Part shown: in pieces, positions 51,357 through 60,009 of the stretch | Layout of the letters: each line of letters starts with the position of its first letter | Numbering within the stretch: position 1 is the first letter of the stretch | Assembly (NCBI RefSeq): GCF_000365305.1 | Contig: NZ_CM001841.1 | Coordinates: 3,958,934-4,022,933 of the forward strand | Direction of reading: 5' to 3' | DNA: 64,000 nucleotides | Source: Dickeya dianthicola NCPPB 453 | GTDB lineage: Bacteria; Pseudomonadota; Gammaproteobacteria; Enterobacterales; Enterobacteriaceae | Position numbers and translations under genes: made by a program | The notes under the pieces: generated by a model | Databases searched by the model: none | What the model was told of the DNA's origin: nothing | What the model saw: only the letters and a program-made list of their open reading frames with translations

Positions 51357-52283
51357 TCAGTAACTTTTATCGAAATCCACCTCTCCCGCTAACGCCAGCC
51401 CTTGCCGGAAACGCGGCAAGTTGTCCAGAAACAATTTGCCCAAACGGGCGGGCACCAGCGGCCCAGCGACATGTGCGGTGATAGTGAGGTTCGGCGTGCG
51501 CCAGAATGGGTGATCGCCCGGCAGAGGCTCCTGTCGAAACACATCCAGTACCGCGCCGGCAATCCGCCCCTGGTACAACGCGGCGCACAAATCCGTATCC
51601 ACCACCGCAGCGCCACGGCCAACGTTGATAAACAACGCCGAAGGTTTCATCGCAGCAAACACGCCGGCATGATAGATATCGGTTGTGGCTGGCGTATCCG
51701 GCAAAATGTTGATGACGTAATCTGCTGACGCCACCGCCGGCACAAGCGACGACAGCCCCTCTACCCGTGCAAACATCGGCATCTCACGTGGTGAATAAGC
51801 AACGCCGTACGGCTCCACGCCAAAAGGCTGCAAAAAAGCCGCCACCTCCCGGCCAATCTCCCCCGCACCGACAATCAGCACCCGACGCCCGAACAATGAC
51901 CCCGGCAATAACTTTTTCCATTCGCCGCATTGCTGACTCCGCAACCGTTGCGACAAGTGAAGTTCATGCTGCAACAGGTAAGCCAGCACGTATTCAGCAA
52001 TAGGTTGACCAAACACCCCGACGGCCCGGCTCAGCCGATAATCACGCGGCAACGCCTCAGCCAGTAAAGGTTTATAGCCGGCCCAAGTCGATTGCAACCA
52101 GCGAGGTTTCACCCCCTGAGCCAGCAATTGGGCAGCCTTATCCGGCTCACCCACCCAGATATCACAGGTCGCGGCCTGAGCTGCCTCACCTGAGCCTATC
52201 ACCAACGGTAAGCCCGGCGCCGCTTCATGCAGCACGTCCCGTAGCGCATCCGCACGGGAATCCAACAGCAGAATGGGTGTCAT
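51357..52283 (-). CDS. D-2-hydroxyacid dehydrogenase, GhrA-like
   Basis: A 308-residue NAD(P)-dependent dehydrogenase of the D-2-hydroxyacid family, probably reducing glyoxylate or hydroxypyruvate. The dinucleotide loop is VLIVGAGEIGREVAAFL. The catalytic Arg, Glu and His lie in FINVGRGAAVV, DVFRQEPLPGDHPFW and TITAHVAGP. It resembles GhrA but lacks a diagnostic that would fix the substrate. It lies between the O-polysaccharide operon and tRNA-Gly copy 2 and has no obvious link to sugar synthesis. Confidence 0.85.
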   Translation of the reverse strand: MTPILLLDSRADALRDVLHEAAPGLPLVIGSGEAAQAATCDIWVGEPDKAAQLLAQGVKPRWLQSTWAGYKPLLAEALPRDYRLSRAVGVFGQPIAEYVLAYLLQHELHLSQRLRSQQCGEWKKLLPGSLFGRRVLIVGAGEIGREVAAFLQPFGVEPYGVAYSPREMPMFARVEGLSSLVPAVASADYVINILPDTPATTDIYHAGVFAAMKPSALFINVGRGAAVVDTDLCAALYQGRIAGAVLDVFRQEPLPGDHPFWRTPNLTITAHVAGPLVPARLGKLFLDNLPRFRQGLALAGEVDFDKSY

Positions 52284-52411
52284 GTTCGTCGTCTATGGAA
52301 AACTCATGCGACGATAATATATGAAATCGAGATGACGCCAAATAGCAGTAGCTTATGACTGAGATTGTTTGGGAGACGACAAGAAAAACAAGAAAAAACA
52401 GAGAGAAAACT

Positions 52412-52487
<76 letters not shown>

Positions 52488-52781
52488 ATAGGATGGTTAT
52501 TCAAAGCGCCTTGAAGCATCTAATTCTTTGTAACCAACTGATTAGAAAGGCTTTAACACTTTAAGGCGTTCGGAATGGCGCTGATTATGGACCGGTTATC
52601 CCGCTATGGCAAGTGCTTTTTCGTGCCTTCAGTTTCGTTTGTTTATAATATCGCCAGCCGATCATCTTACCCTGCGATGATGGTCGATAAGCGCTCTGGT
52701 TGTACTGATACCCATCTGAACAACCTGATTTCGTCTTTTTTTGAGCGCTTCGGGCCTGTTTCTAATGGGCTAATAAATCAT
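52488..52781. other. Region right of tRNA-Gly copy 2, no gene seen
   Basis: About 290 bases. The tRNA promoter must lie here on the minus strand. A plus-strand open frame at 52575-52820 overlaps the ABC ATPase stop region and has no family-like sequence, so I leave it uncalled. Confidence 0.45.
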
Positions 52782-53498
52782 TCAGGAAACGCCGGGCACG
52801 TGGATGCCGAGGAGCGGTGAAAAATTTTCCGGTGTGGCTTTTTCCAGGATTTGCCCCTGATCCATAAACCAGATGGTATCGGCAACGTCACGGGCAAAAT
52901 TCATTTCATGCGTGACGCATATCATCGTCATCCCTTCCTTCGCCAGCCCACGCATGGCGTTCAGCACCTCACCGACCATTTCCGGATCCAGCGCGGATGT
53001 CGGTTCATCAAATAGCATCACCGGCGGTTTCATTGCCAAAGCTCTGGCGATCGCTACCCGTTGCTGCTGGCCGCCAGAAAGCTGCGCCGGATAAGCATCC
53101 GCTTTATGTGACAGACCTACGCGCTCCAGCAATTCCCCCGCATATTTTCGGGCTTCGGCACGTTTTACGCCAAGCACCTTGACCGGCGACATCATGATAT
53201 TTTCCAGCACCGAAACATGCGGAAACAGATTGAAGCTCTGGAACACAAAGCCGATACGAGTACGAAGCTGATTCAGCCGCGTACTGGTACCATGAATATC
53301 GATACCATCAAACAGAATCTGCCCTTGCTCTATCGGCTCAAGACGATTCACGGTGCGGATGAGCGTCGACTTCCCCGATCCCGATGGGCCGCACACCACA
53401 ACCACCTCACCAGTCTTAATCTCGGCACTCACCTCGGTCAGGGCCTGATATTCCCCGTACCATTTATTCACCTGGTTAAACAGAATGATTGGTCGCAT
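52782..53498 (-). CDS. Polar amino acid ABC transporter ATP-binding protein
   Basis: A 238-residue ATPase of the GltL/GlnQ type. Walker A is [19 protein letters not shown], the signature [17 protein letters not shown] and Walker [21 protein letters not shown], with the switch [15 protein letters not shown]. It is the last gene of a minus-strand run with two permeases (9 nt and 5 nt gaps). The matching binding protein is not adjacent; the one at 61691-62530 is the likely partner. Confidence 0.93.
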   Translation of the reverse strand: MRPIILFNQVNKWYGEYQALTEVSAEIKTGEVVVVCGPSGSGKSTLIRTVNRLEPIEQGQILFDGIDIHGTSTRLNQLRTRIGFVFQSFNLFPHVSVLENIMMSPVKVLGVKRAEARKYAGELLERVGLSHKADAYPAQLSGGQQQRVAIARALAMKPPVMLFDEPTSALDPEMVGEVLNAMRGLAKEGMTMICVTHEMNFARDVADTIWFMDQGQILEKATPENFSPLLGIHVPGVS

Positions 53499-53507
53499 GG
53501 TCGTTCC

Positions 53508-54269
53508 TTATTGAGATTGTGATGGTGATTTGCTGAGAACCAACGGCGGGACGAGGTTTCCCGTGGCAGATTGCGCACGCCGCCGTTTGGCGGCGATACG
53601 GATTTCCAGCCGATTTGCCAGCCATGTCAGGCTGAAATTGATGAGGTAGTAGCTCAGAGCAACAATCGCAAAGACCTGAAAAGGCTTAGTCAACAACTGG
53701 TTACTGACCTGGTTAGCCGCATAGGTTAATTCTGGAACGTTGATGACGTAACCCAGCGTACTGTCTTTGATAATCGAGACTACTTGCGTGACCAGGCTCG
53801 GCAGCGCGTTGTACAGAGCTTGCGGCAGGATCACCAGACGCAACGCCCTGATATGCCCCATTCCCAAGGCTCGGGAGGCTTCATACTGGCCGGATGGCAG
53901 CGCCTGGATACCACCACGCACAATTTCAGCAATATAGGTACTCTCATAAATCACCAGCGTACATAGCATGGTATTGAGACCGCTGATGTTATGACCGATA
54001 AGCAGCGGGACGCAGAAATAGGTCCAGAACACCACCATCATCAGCGGTATCCCACGCAGCAGATAGACCCAACAGGTGGCAGGCCAGCTCAGCCAGCGCC
54101 ACGGAGAGAGACGCGCCAGGCACAGCAGCACGCCGACCGGGAAGGCGAAGATCACTGCCAGCAGGGACACCAGCAAGGTACACAGCACCCCGCCCAACGG
54201 GCCGTTGGGATATTGCCCCATCAGCAGCAGCAGGCCGTTATCGTGCAGAATCGTGAAAAAATCGAACAT
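53508..54269 (-). CDS. Polar amino acid ABC transporter permease (GltK-like)
   Basis: A 253-residue membrane protein of the HisM/GltK family with about five helices. The conserved EAA loop reads EASRALGMGHIRALRLVILPQAL. FLRPx-type details are absent, but YESTYIAEIVRGGIQALPSG is typical. The 3' end, past residue 225, is a variable Ser/Pro-rich tail. It pairs with the next permease to form the transmembrane channel. Confidence 0.92.
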   Translation of the reverse strand: MFDFFTILHDNGLLLLMGQYPNGPLGGVLCTLLVSLLAVIFAFPVGVLLCLARLSPWRWLSWPATCWVYLLRGIPLMMVVFWTYFCVPLLIGHNISGLNTMLCTLVIYESTYIAEIVRGGIQALPSGQYEASRALGMGHIRALRLVILPQALYNALPSLVTQVVSIIKDSTLGYVINVPELTYAANQVSNQLLTKPFQVFAIVALSYYLINFSLTWLANRLEIRIAAKRRRAQSATGNLVPPLVLSKSPSQSQ

Positions 54270-54274
54270 AATTA

Positions 54275-54970
54275 TTACCTCGCGTACACGCGCTGGAAAC
54301 GGCGCGCCAGCAGTGCGCCGACGCCCATCAGCACCAAGGAGAAAGCAAGGTAGCCGGCCGTCGTCACCACATAAGCTTCAAAGGTACGGAAGGTCTGGTT
54401 TTCAATATTGCGCGTAACGTAAGTCAGCTCAGCAACACCAATCACCATGGCAAGACTGGTATTTTTAAACAACAGCACGCTGTGGTTGATGATTGACGGC
54501 AGCGCATTACGTATTCCCTGCGGCAAGCTCACCAGCCACATCGCCCGCATGTAGCTCATCCCCAGCGCCCGAGCCGCTTCATTCTGACCGTGAGGAATCG
54601 CGCGCAGGCCGCTGCGAATATCCTCAGAGAAATAGGCCGCCTGACAAACTCCCAGCGCGACCAGCGAGAACAGAAATTCAGCATTAAATCCATTAATCCA
54701 CATCTGCAACGATTCCGGCAACACTGTGGGTATTGCGAAATACCACATCATCAGTTGGATTAATGTCGGTACGTTTCGATGATAGGAAACATAGGCCGCC
54801 ACCAGTAATTGCGCGGTGCGCTTATTGCTCAGACGGACAACCACCAACGCCAGCGCAATGAACATGGCTAACAGCCAGGCACCCAGCGCCAGTTCCAGAG
54901 TGACCACCGTGCCATCAATAATCATCTGACCAAAATGGTCAGTCATCACGGAGCTGAAATCGAGTGCCAT
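54275..54970 (-). CDS. Polar amino acid ABC transporter permease (GltJ-like)
   Basis: A 231-residue permease of the HisQ/GltJ family. Helices begin near residue 17 (GTVVTLELALGAWLLAMFIA). The subfamily run YHRNVPTLIQLMMWYFAIP and the EAA loop EAARALGMSYMRAMWLVSLP are present. It precedes the GltK-like permease by 5 nt and follows the SDR gene by 22 nt, so the four genes probably share a transcript. Confidence 0.92.
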   Translation of the reverse strand: MALDFSSVMTDHFGQMIIDGTVVTLELALGAWLLAMFIALALVVVRLSNKRTAQLLVAAYVSYHRNVPTLIQLMMWYFAIPTVLPESLQMWINGFNAEFLFSLVALGVCQAAYFSEDIRSGLRAIPHGQNEAARALGMSYMRAMWLVSLPQGIRNALPSIINHSVLLFKNTSLAMVIGVAELTYVTRNIENQTFRTFEAYVVTTAGYLAFSLVLMGVGALLARRFQRVYAR

Positions 54971-54992
54971 CTTCCCTCCTCGTTCCTGTCAT

Positions 54993-55745
54993 TCAGGACA
55001 CACGCTCGCCGGGGCGCATGGTGGAAAGTCCACCGGGCACCTGCAGCGTCGGCGTGATTTCGATATTGCCGATATTGACCGCGATCGGAGCAGAAAGCGC
55101 GAAGGCTACGCAATCGGCAATGTCCTTCGCTTCCGGCAGCTCAAACCCGTCAATAAAGCGTCGGCGCGCGTCCTCATGATCCCCAGAAACGTTGCCGAAG
55201 ATATCAGTCGCCACCCTGCCCGGACAGATCTCGGTAACGCGCACCCGTTTGCCGTAACAATCAACACGCAACTGGCGCGACAACGCGTGGACACCCGCTT
55301 TGGTGGCGTGATAAATCGAGTTACCGTTGAAATTGTAGATAGCGGCGATCGAGGTGATGTTAATCACGTGACCGCAATCGCGTTCTACCATTCCCGGCAC
55401 CAACAAACGACACAGGTGCAGTACCGCACGCAAATTGACGTCTACCTGGGTATCCACCGTCTCTTCATCCGCCTGGAGAATCGACCCTGGATGGGAGACA
55501 CCGGCATTATTCACCAGAATATCCACCGCTAAATCACGACACAGCGCGGTCAGGGCTTCCAGGTCGCCGACATCAACGGCGTGAGGAATACAGCCGGTGC
55601 GGTCAGCCAGCGCAGCCAACTGCTCGCGACGTCGCGCGACCGCGTGGACAACAATCCCTTCCTGACAAAGGCGTTCAACAATCGCTTCCCCCATACCGGC
55701 CGAGGCGCCGGTGACCAGGGCCACGTTATAATCTGAAAATGGCAT
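54993..55745 (-). CDS. Short-chain dehydrogenase/reductase (YdfG-like)
   Basis: A 250-residue classical SDR. It has the NADP loop VTGASAGMGEAIVE, the structural NNAG in ILVNNAGVSHPG and the active-site Ser in VINITSIAAIY. Tyr and Lys are in YHATKAGVHALSRQL, and the basic RRREQL stretch favours NADP. The overall pattern is close to YdfG-type 3-hydroxy acid or serine dehydrogenases, but the substrate is not fixed. Neighbouring amino acid genes suggest a hydroxy-amino-acid or keto-acid substrate. Confidence 0.88.
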   Translation of the reverse strand: MPFSDYNVALVTGASAGMGEAIVERLCQEGIVVHAVARRREQLAALADRTGCIPHAVDVGDLEALTALCRDLAVDILVNNAGVSHPGSILQADEETVDTQVDVNLRAVLHLCRLLVPGMVERDCGHVINITSIAAIYNFNGNSIYHATKAGVHALSRQLRVDCYGKRVRVTEICPGRVATDIFGNVSGDHEDARRRFIDGFELPEAKDIADCVAFALSAPIAVNIGNIEITPTLQVPGGLSTMRPGERVS

Positions 55746-55860
55746 ATGATCCTCTTACGTTGCGGCAAACTGGCTGCCTGCCTTTTATGTTTATTTCTGA
55801 CTGTATGCAGTTATGAACGACGGGTATAAGACATAAATGATGTGATGTAATAAGGGGGTC

Positions 55861-56304
55861 TTATAATTTCCCGACGGCTGGCGTCAGCGGCAGCAGCAGC
55901 GCGATTTCACTACCGTACTCCAGCTGCTGATCTGCCTGCGCGACGATGCTTTCCACCGTTGCATCAACCGGGCTGCGCACGGGTAAATAGAGTGGCCCCA
56001 CTCGCACCAGCGCCAGCAGGGCGTGCGGTTTAATTCGTTGACCGGGCTGAATAAAAGCATCGCCGTGGCTGGGATGACTCAGTAGCAGACGGCCAGGTAT
56101 CGGCGAGCAAACCGGAAGTAATGACGCTTCCCGCTCAACCGTTATCGCAAGAGGCGGAACCGCCGTCTTAGCCACAGCATCGTTGGGAAAACGCAGGCGA
56201 ACCGACCAGCGCGCGCCGCGCCACTCAATCTCCTGTAATCCGGCGTGTTGCATCTTCAGCGCCAACTGGCGCACATCCTTAAGGACTCTCAGTTCTTTTT
56301 CCAT
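55861..56304 (-). CDS. BCCP (AccB)-like protein lacking the biotin-accepting lysine
   Basis: A 147-residue protein with the layout of a biotin carboxyl carrier. The N-terminal helix (LKDVRQLALKMQHAGLQEIEW) and the C-terminal barrel (VCSPIPGRLLLSHPSHGDAF, then PGQRIKPHALLALV) align with AccB. Where AccB has EAMKM, this protein has RVGPL (101-105), so Pro104 replaces the biotinyl lysine. No accC-like gene is nearby. BCCP-like genes often accompany pxpABC clusters; here it may be a decayed subunit or have a structural role. Its start lies inside a 19-bp tandem repeat. Confidence 0.8.
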   Translation of the reverse strand: MEKELRVLKDVRQLALKMQHAGLQEIEWRGARWSVRLRFPNDAVAKTAVPPLAITVEREASLLPVCSPIPGRLLLSHPSHGDAFIQPGQRIKPHALLALVRVGPLYLPVRSPVDATVESIVAQADQQLEYGSEIALLLPLTPAVGKL

Positions 56305-56358
56305 CAGGGTTCCATCACAGCATCAGGGCTTCATCACAGCATCAGGGTTTCATCACGG
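56302..56358. repeat. Three tandem 19-bp repeats over the BCCP-like start
   Basis: Units at 56302-56320, 56321-56339 and 56340-56358 read CATCAGGGTTCCATCACAG with one to three changes. The first unit holds the start codon (CAT, minus strand, 56302-56304). On the minus strand each unit has the pattern TGATGGAACCCTGATG, so the array carries several ATG and GGAA-like elements. Confidence 0.9.
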
Positions 56359-56479
56359 TAATAGTCGTCAGCACGCGACGGCGCCGCCCACTAACGTTTT
56401 CACTCTAGGTTTTTACTCTAGCGCGAGCGCGTATCGGGGTTATAAGAGGGTTTCGCTTTAAGGTGATAAGGGCGGCTTA

Positions 56480-57403
56480 TCATCTAACCAGCGTCAATGG
56501 ACGATTATCCGCCGTGCGCCGCGCCATCAATGACAGCAGTATCGATTTCACCGCTTCCGCCGGCTGAGATAACGGCAAATGATCGGACATGCAGAAGGAA
56601 AGCGAGGTTAACACCTCGGGAGCGACGATTTTCGCCATCCAGGCATTGGCGGGCTTGAGCATAGCGCGGGCGGCCGACTCCGGCATGATAGTACAACCCA
56701 ACCCCGCCGCCAGCGCCGCGTTGAGTGTGGTCTGCGACTCAATTTCACACTTCACCCGATAGCTCAAACCAACATGGGTAAAGGCGTCATCTGCTGCTTT
56801 GCGCATAATGTTATAGATCCGCGGTAAAAACAGGTCATAGCGGACGACCTCAGCGAGCGGGATCTCATGTTTTGGTTCAAGCAGCGCGTGCGGACAGAGA
56901 AAATAAAGTTCTTCTTTCATCAACGGGATAAAGCGCAAACCATGAATATCACGATTATCGTAAATGACCGCCATATCCATCCGGCCATTCATAATTAATT
57001 CGCTCAGGGTCGTGCCGAAATTCTCATTGAAATAAAGCACGATGCCCGGATGCAGGCGCTGGACTTCCGTCAGCAGAGGGATCGCCAACTGCTGTGCTGC
57101 GGTTCCCGGCGCCAGCCCGACGGATACCTGACCCGTCAGCGCTTTTCCCGCCCCATCGATCGCACTTTGAGCCTGATCGCATTGACGCAGAATCGCCTGA
57201 GCGTGGGTATACAGAATTTTACCGGCATCGGTTGGCGTCACGCCGCGTTTGGTACGGATCAACAATTGCTGATTGACCTCGCCCTCCAGGGTAGCAAGCT
57301 GCTGGCTGAGCGCAGGCTGCGCAATATGCAGAATATCAGCAGCTTGAGTCAGGCTACCGACATCAACAATTTTAATGAAATATTTCAGACGGCGAAGGTT
57401 CAT
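56480..57403 (-). CDS. LysR-family regulator of Nac type
   Basis: A 307-residue LysR regulator. The N-terminal HTH region (MNLRRLKYFIKIVDVGSLTQ, AADILHIAQPALSQQLATLE, RTKRGVTPTDAGKILYTHA) matches the nitrogen assimilation control protein Nac nearly throughout. The effector domain (TLNAALAAGLGCTIMPESAA) is more diverged. It is divergent from the aminotransferase gene and upstream of the BCCP-like gene. It may be Nac itself or a local paralogue controlling this block. Confidence 0.85.
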   Translation of the reverse strand: MNLRRLKYFIKIVDVGSLTQAADILHIAQPALSQQLATLEGEVNQQLLIRTKRGVTPTDAGKILYTHAQAILRQCDQAQSAIDGAGKALTGQVSVGLAPGTAAQQLAIPLLTEVQRLHPGIVLYFNENFGTTLSELIMNGRMDMAVIYDNRDIHGLRFIPLMKEELYFLCPHALLEPKHEIPLAEVVRYDLFLPRIYNIMRKAADDAFTHVGLSYRVKCEIESQTTLNAALAAGLGCTIMPESAARAMLKPANAWMAKIVAPEVLTSLSFCMSDHLPLSQPAEAVKSILLSLMARRTADNRPLTLVR

Positions 57404-57853
57404 AACGGCGGTCCCGCATCAGGAGGCATACCTGATAACAGGCAAGATCGATGCCAGAATGAATAAATTCACGAATACCGCGGTCCGGGCCATGATGGGC
57501 GACGATCATTTTCGTCAAACGACCGTCAGTTTGCATCATACAAGTGCATTGCCGCTTTATGGCAAATAGACCTCGGCCGCTTTCCCGTTCTTTAACCGTT
57601 TTAACCGTTATCCGCTTTAACCATGCCGGAACGTATTAACATCTCGCCGCGTTAACATCCAAGCGTACCGGCATCCAACCATCGCATTGCGTTATGTCCC
57701 CACAACAAAGCGCTATTAGCGGCCAACCTTTTCCCAACCCTATTCTCTGCGAATGTCATCTTTTTTGCGTTTGTTGACAACCTGTCGCCGCACGCGGCGG
57801 AATAATTGCGCTGCGTGACGGTTTGCTGCCCTGCAACCTGGAACTACTGTCCC
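57404..57853. other. Divergent promoter region between the Nac-type regulator and the aminotransferase
   Basis: About 450 bases. It includes a perfect 9-bp tandem repeat TTTAACCGT (57591-57599 and 57600-57608), and a related GTTAAC/ATTAAC-rich stretch up to about 57660. Promoters for both genes should lie here; I found no convincing sigma-54 (GG-N10-GC) element. No gene is apparent. Confidence 0.45.
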
Positions 57854-59056
57854 ATGCCTGAAATAGCCGATCGTCTTAAAAATGTTACCGTATCCGCTTC
57901 CGTCGCCATGACTCAGAAAGCGCGCGATCTCGCCGCGCAAGGTATCGATGTCGTCGGGCTCTCTACCGGCGAACCGGACTTCCCGACCCCAGACCATGTT
58001 ATCGATGCGGCTCTGGCTGCCGCTCGTGCAGGTGATACCCGCTACCCGCCAACGGATGGTACTCCTGCCTTGCGCGCCGCCATTCAGCGGAAGTTCCGCC
58101 GCGACAACGAACTGCATTACGATATTGGCCAGATTCTGACCGCTGGCGGCGCCAGACAAATCATCTTCAACGCCATGATGGCCACGATTAACGCCGGCGA
58201 TGAAGTGGTGATCCCGATGCCATCGTGGATTAGCTACGCCGATATCGTCACATTCGCCGGCGGCACGCCGGTTCCAGTCAAATGCCATGAAGAGAACGGT
58301 TTCAAACCATTGCCGGAAGATGTAGACGCCGTCATCACGCCGAAAACCAAGTGGTTACTGCTGAATTACCCCAGCAACCCCACCGGATCCGTCGCGACAC
58401 AGCCTGAATTGCAGGCGTTGGGCAAAATGCTGCTACGTCATCCGCAAGTATGGATCATGACCGATGATATTTATGAGCACCTGCTGTACGACGGCGTGAA
58501 ATTCTGGACATTGGCGCAAGTAGAGCCACGGCTATACGAGCGTGTATTGACGGTGAACGGCGTTTCCAAAGCGTATTCAATGACTGGCTGGCGTCTGGGC
58601 TTTTGCGGCGGTCCACTCGCGCTGATCAAGGCTATGAGCAACGTGAATACCCAGAATAGCGGCGGCGTGTCCACGCTGGCCCAGGCAGGCTCAGTCGCCG
58701 CGCTTGACGGCCCGCAGGATTTGCTGGCTGAACGGGCGGAGATTTACCGCCAGCGTCGCGATTATGTGCTGGAACGTCTCGCTTCGGTACCAGGTCTGCA
58801 TTGCCATAAACCCCAGGGAGCATTTTATCTGTTCGTTAATATCGCTGATTTTATTGGTAAAACAAGCGCTGGCGGGCGGTACATTGCCAACGATACCGAT
58901 TTCGTCATGGCGCTAATCGAAGAACAACACGTCGTTACGGTGCAAGGCGCCGCCTATGGAATGAGCCCTTATTTCCGCCTTTCTTACGCTACCAGCATGG
59001 AGCGCCTGCAAACTGGCTGCGATCGTATCGCCGTCTTCTGTACGGGCTGCCGTTAA
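57854..59056 (+). CDS. PLP-dependent aminotransferase, class I (aspartate aminotransferase-like)
   Basis: A 400-residue fold-type I aminotransferase of the AspB (Ib) group. It has GIDVVGLSTGEPDFPTP, the pyridoxal-stacking region YPPTDGTPALRAAI and NYPSNPTGSV. The Schiff-base lysine is in NGVSKAYSMTGWRLGF and the carboxylate-binding Arg in SPYFRLSYATS. The start was set at this ATG; an ATG 16 codons upstream yields no family sequence. It probably uses glutamate or 2-oxoglutarate, which fits glutamate release by the pxp genes. Confidence 0.9.
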   Translation: MPEIADRLKNVTVSASVAMTQKARDLAAQGIDVVGLSTGEPDFPTPDHVIDAALAAARAGDTRYPPTDGTPALRAAIQRKFRRDNELHYDIGQILTAGGARQIIFNAMMATINAGDEVVIPMPSWISYADIVTFAGGTPVPVKCHEENGFKPLPEDVDAVITPKTKWLLLNYPSNPTGSVATQPELQALGKMLLRHPQVWIMTDDIYEHLLYDGVKFWTLAQVEPRLYERVLTVNGVSKAYSMTGWRLGFCGGPLALIKAMSNVNTQNSGGVSTLAQAGSVAALDGPQDLLAERAEIYRQRRDYVLERLASVPGLHCHKPQGAFYLFVNIADFIGKTSAGGRYIANDTDFVMALIEEQHVVTVQGAAYGMSPYFRLSYATSMERLQTGCDRIAVFCTGCR

Positions 59057-59120
59057 GCAACACCGGTACTGAAAACGAAACACCGTTCAGTTAATCATTC
59101 GTGCAAACGGCCTTTTTTAA

Positions 59121-59141
59121 CGGGCGCCAGTAAGGCGCCCG
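59121..59141. terminator. Hairpin between the convergent aminotransferase and pxpA
   Basis: CGGGCGCC and GGCGCCCG pair around AGTAA. Only CACACTTTTA follows on the plus strand, so termination would be inefficient for the aminotransferase gene and is uncertain for pxpA. Confidence 0.5.
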
Positions 59142-59154
59142 CACACTTTTACAC

Positions 59155-59214
59155 ATATAGAGACGACACGTATAGAGACGACAGGTATAGAGACGACAAG
59201 TAAGAAGCGACGCG
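59155..59214. repeat. Tandem 15-bp repeats between the aminotransferase gene and pxpA
   Basis: Three good units (59155-59169, 59170-59184, 59185-59199) share GTATAGAGACGACAN, with the first beginning ATATAG. A degenerate fourth unit, GTAAGAAGCGACGCG, follows. The array ends 13 bp before the pxpA stop codon. Confidence 0.88.
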
Positions 59215-59227
59215 TGAGAGGCAACCG

Positions 59228-59998
59228 TTATTGCGCCAGGACTTCTGCCGCTGGGGCGACTATTCCGCCACAGGCTTCAATTTCGCTACGCACCAACGCT
59301 GCCAGCGCTACCGAGCCCGGCGTATCACTATGCACCAGAATCGAACGGGCGCGCACCAGCAGCGTGTTGCCGTTAAAGGTGGTAACCGTTCCGTGCTCAA
59401 GGAACTGGCGTACCCGGGCGCACACCGCCGCGGCTTCTTTTATCAGCGATCCGGCAATACCGCGAGGAACCAGTTGCCCCCGATCATCATAAGCCCGATC
59501 AGCCAGGAATAGAGTCAGGCTTGGCAGTTCGGCCGCGTTGGCGGCACGCTCAATAATGGTGTCCGGTTGAGAGAAAATAATCAGCGTCGGATCGATACGC
59601 GCGATCGTCTGCATCACCTGCCACGCCAGCGACTCGTCGCGATTAATCATATTTCCCATCGCGGCATGAAAGCTAACATGCGCGACACGGGTTCCTTGCG
59701 CACGGGCAATAGCTGTCAGCGCCCCGAGTTGATAGGCCACCTGCTGACAAATTTCCTCCGCGGAGAACGGCAGTTCTTTGCGACCAAAATTCTGGCGATC
59801 CGGTAATCCAGGATGCGCGCCGATACCCACGCCGCGAGCCTTCGCCAGACGCACCATCCGGGTCATAATCGCCGGATCGCCTGCGTGAAAACCGCAGGCG
59901 ATGTTGGCGGAGGAAACACTATTCATAAGCGCCGCATCGTCGCATAACTGGTAGACGCCAAAGCCCTCTCCCATATCGGAATTCAAATCAATTTTCAT
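59228..59998 (-). CDS. pxpA: 5-oxoprolinase subunit PxpA (LamB/YcsF family)
   Basis: Part of the ATP-dependent PxpABC enzyme that opens 5-oxoproline to glutamate. The 256 residues begin MKIDLNSDMGEGFGVYQLCD, with SANIACGFHAGD, GVGIGAHPGLPDRQNFGR and HVSFHAAMGNM, the hallmark LamB/YcsF motifs. The start was placed at this ATG; the longer frame runs into pxpC and is unsupported. It is the last of the unit binding protein-pxpB-pxpC-pxpA, 11 nt after pxpC. Confidence 0.95.
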   Translation of the reverse strand: MKIDLNSDMGEGFGVYQLCDDAALMNSVSSANIACGFHAGDPAIMTRMVRLAKARGVGIGAHPGLPDRQNFGRKELPFSAEEICQQVAYQLGALTAIARAQGTRVAHVSFHAAMGNMINRDESLAWQVMQTIARIDPTLIIFSQPDTIIERAANAAELPSLTLFLADRAYDDRGQLVPRGIAGSLIKEAAAVCARVRQFLEHGTVTTFNGNTLLVRARSILVHSDTPGSVALAALVRSEIEACGGIVAPAAEVLAQ

Positions 59999-60009
59999 AC
60001 CAGATATCC

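Noticed and set aside
52575-52820. An 81-residue plus-strand frame beside tRNA-Gly copy 2
   Set aside because: No recognisable sequence, no good ribosome site, and it overlaps the 3' end of the ABC ATPase gene.
57404-57853. Sigma-54 promoter linked to the Nac-type regulator
   Set aside because: No GG-N10-GC element in a TGGCAC-N5-TTGCA context was found in the divergent region.
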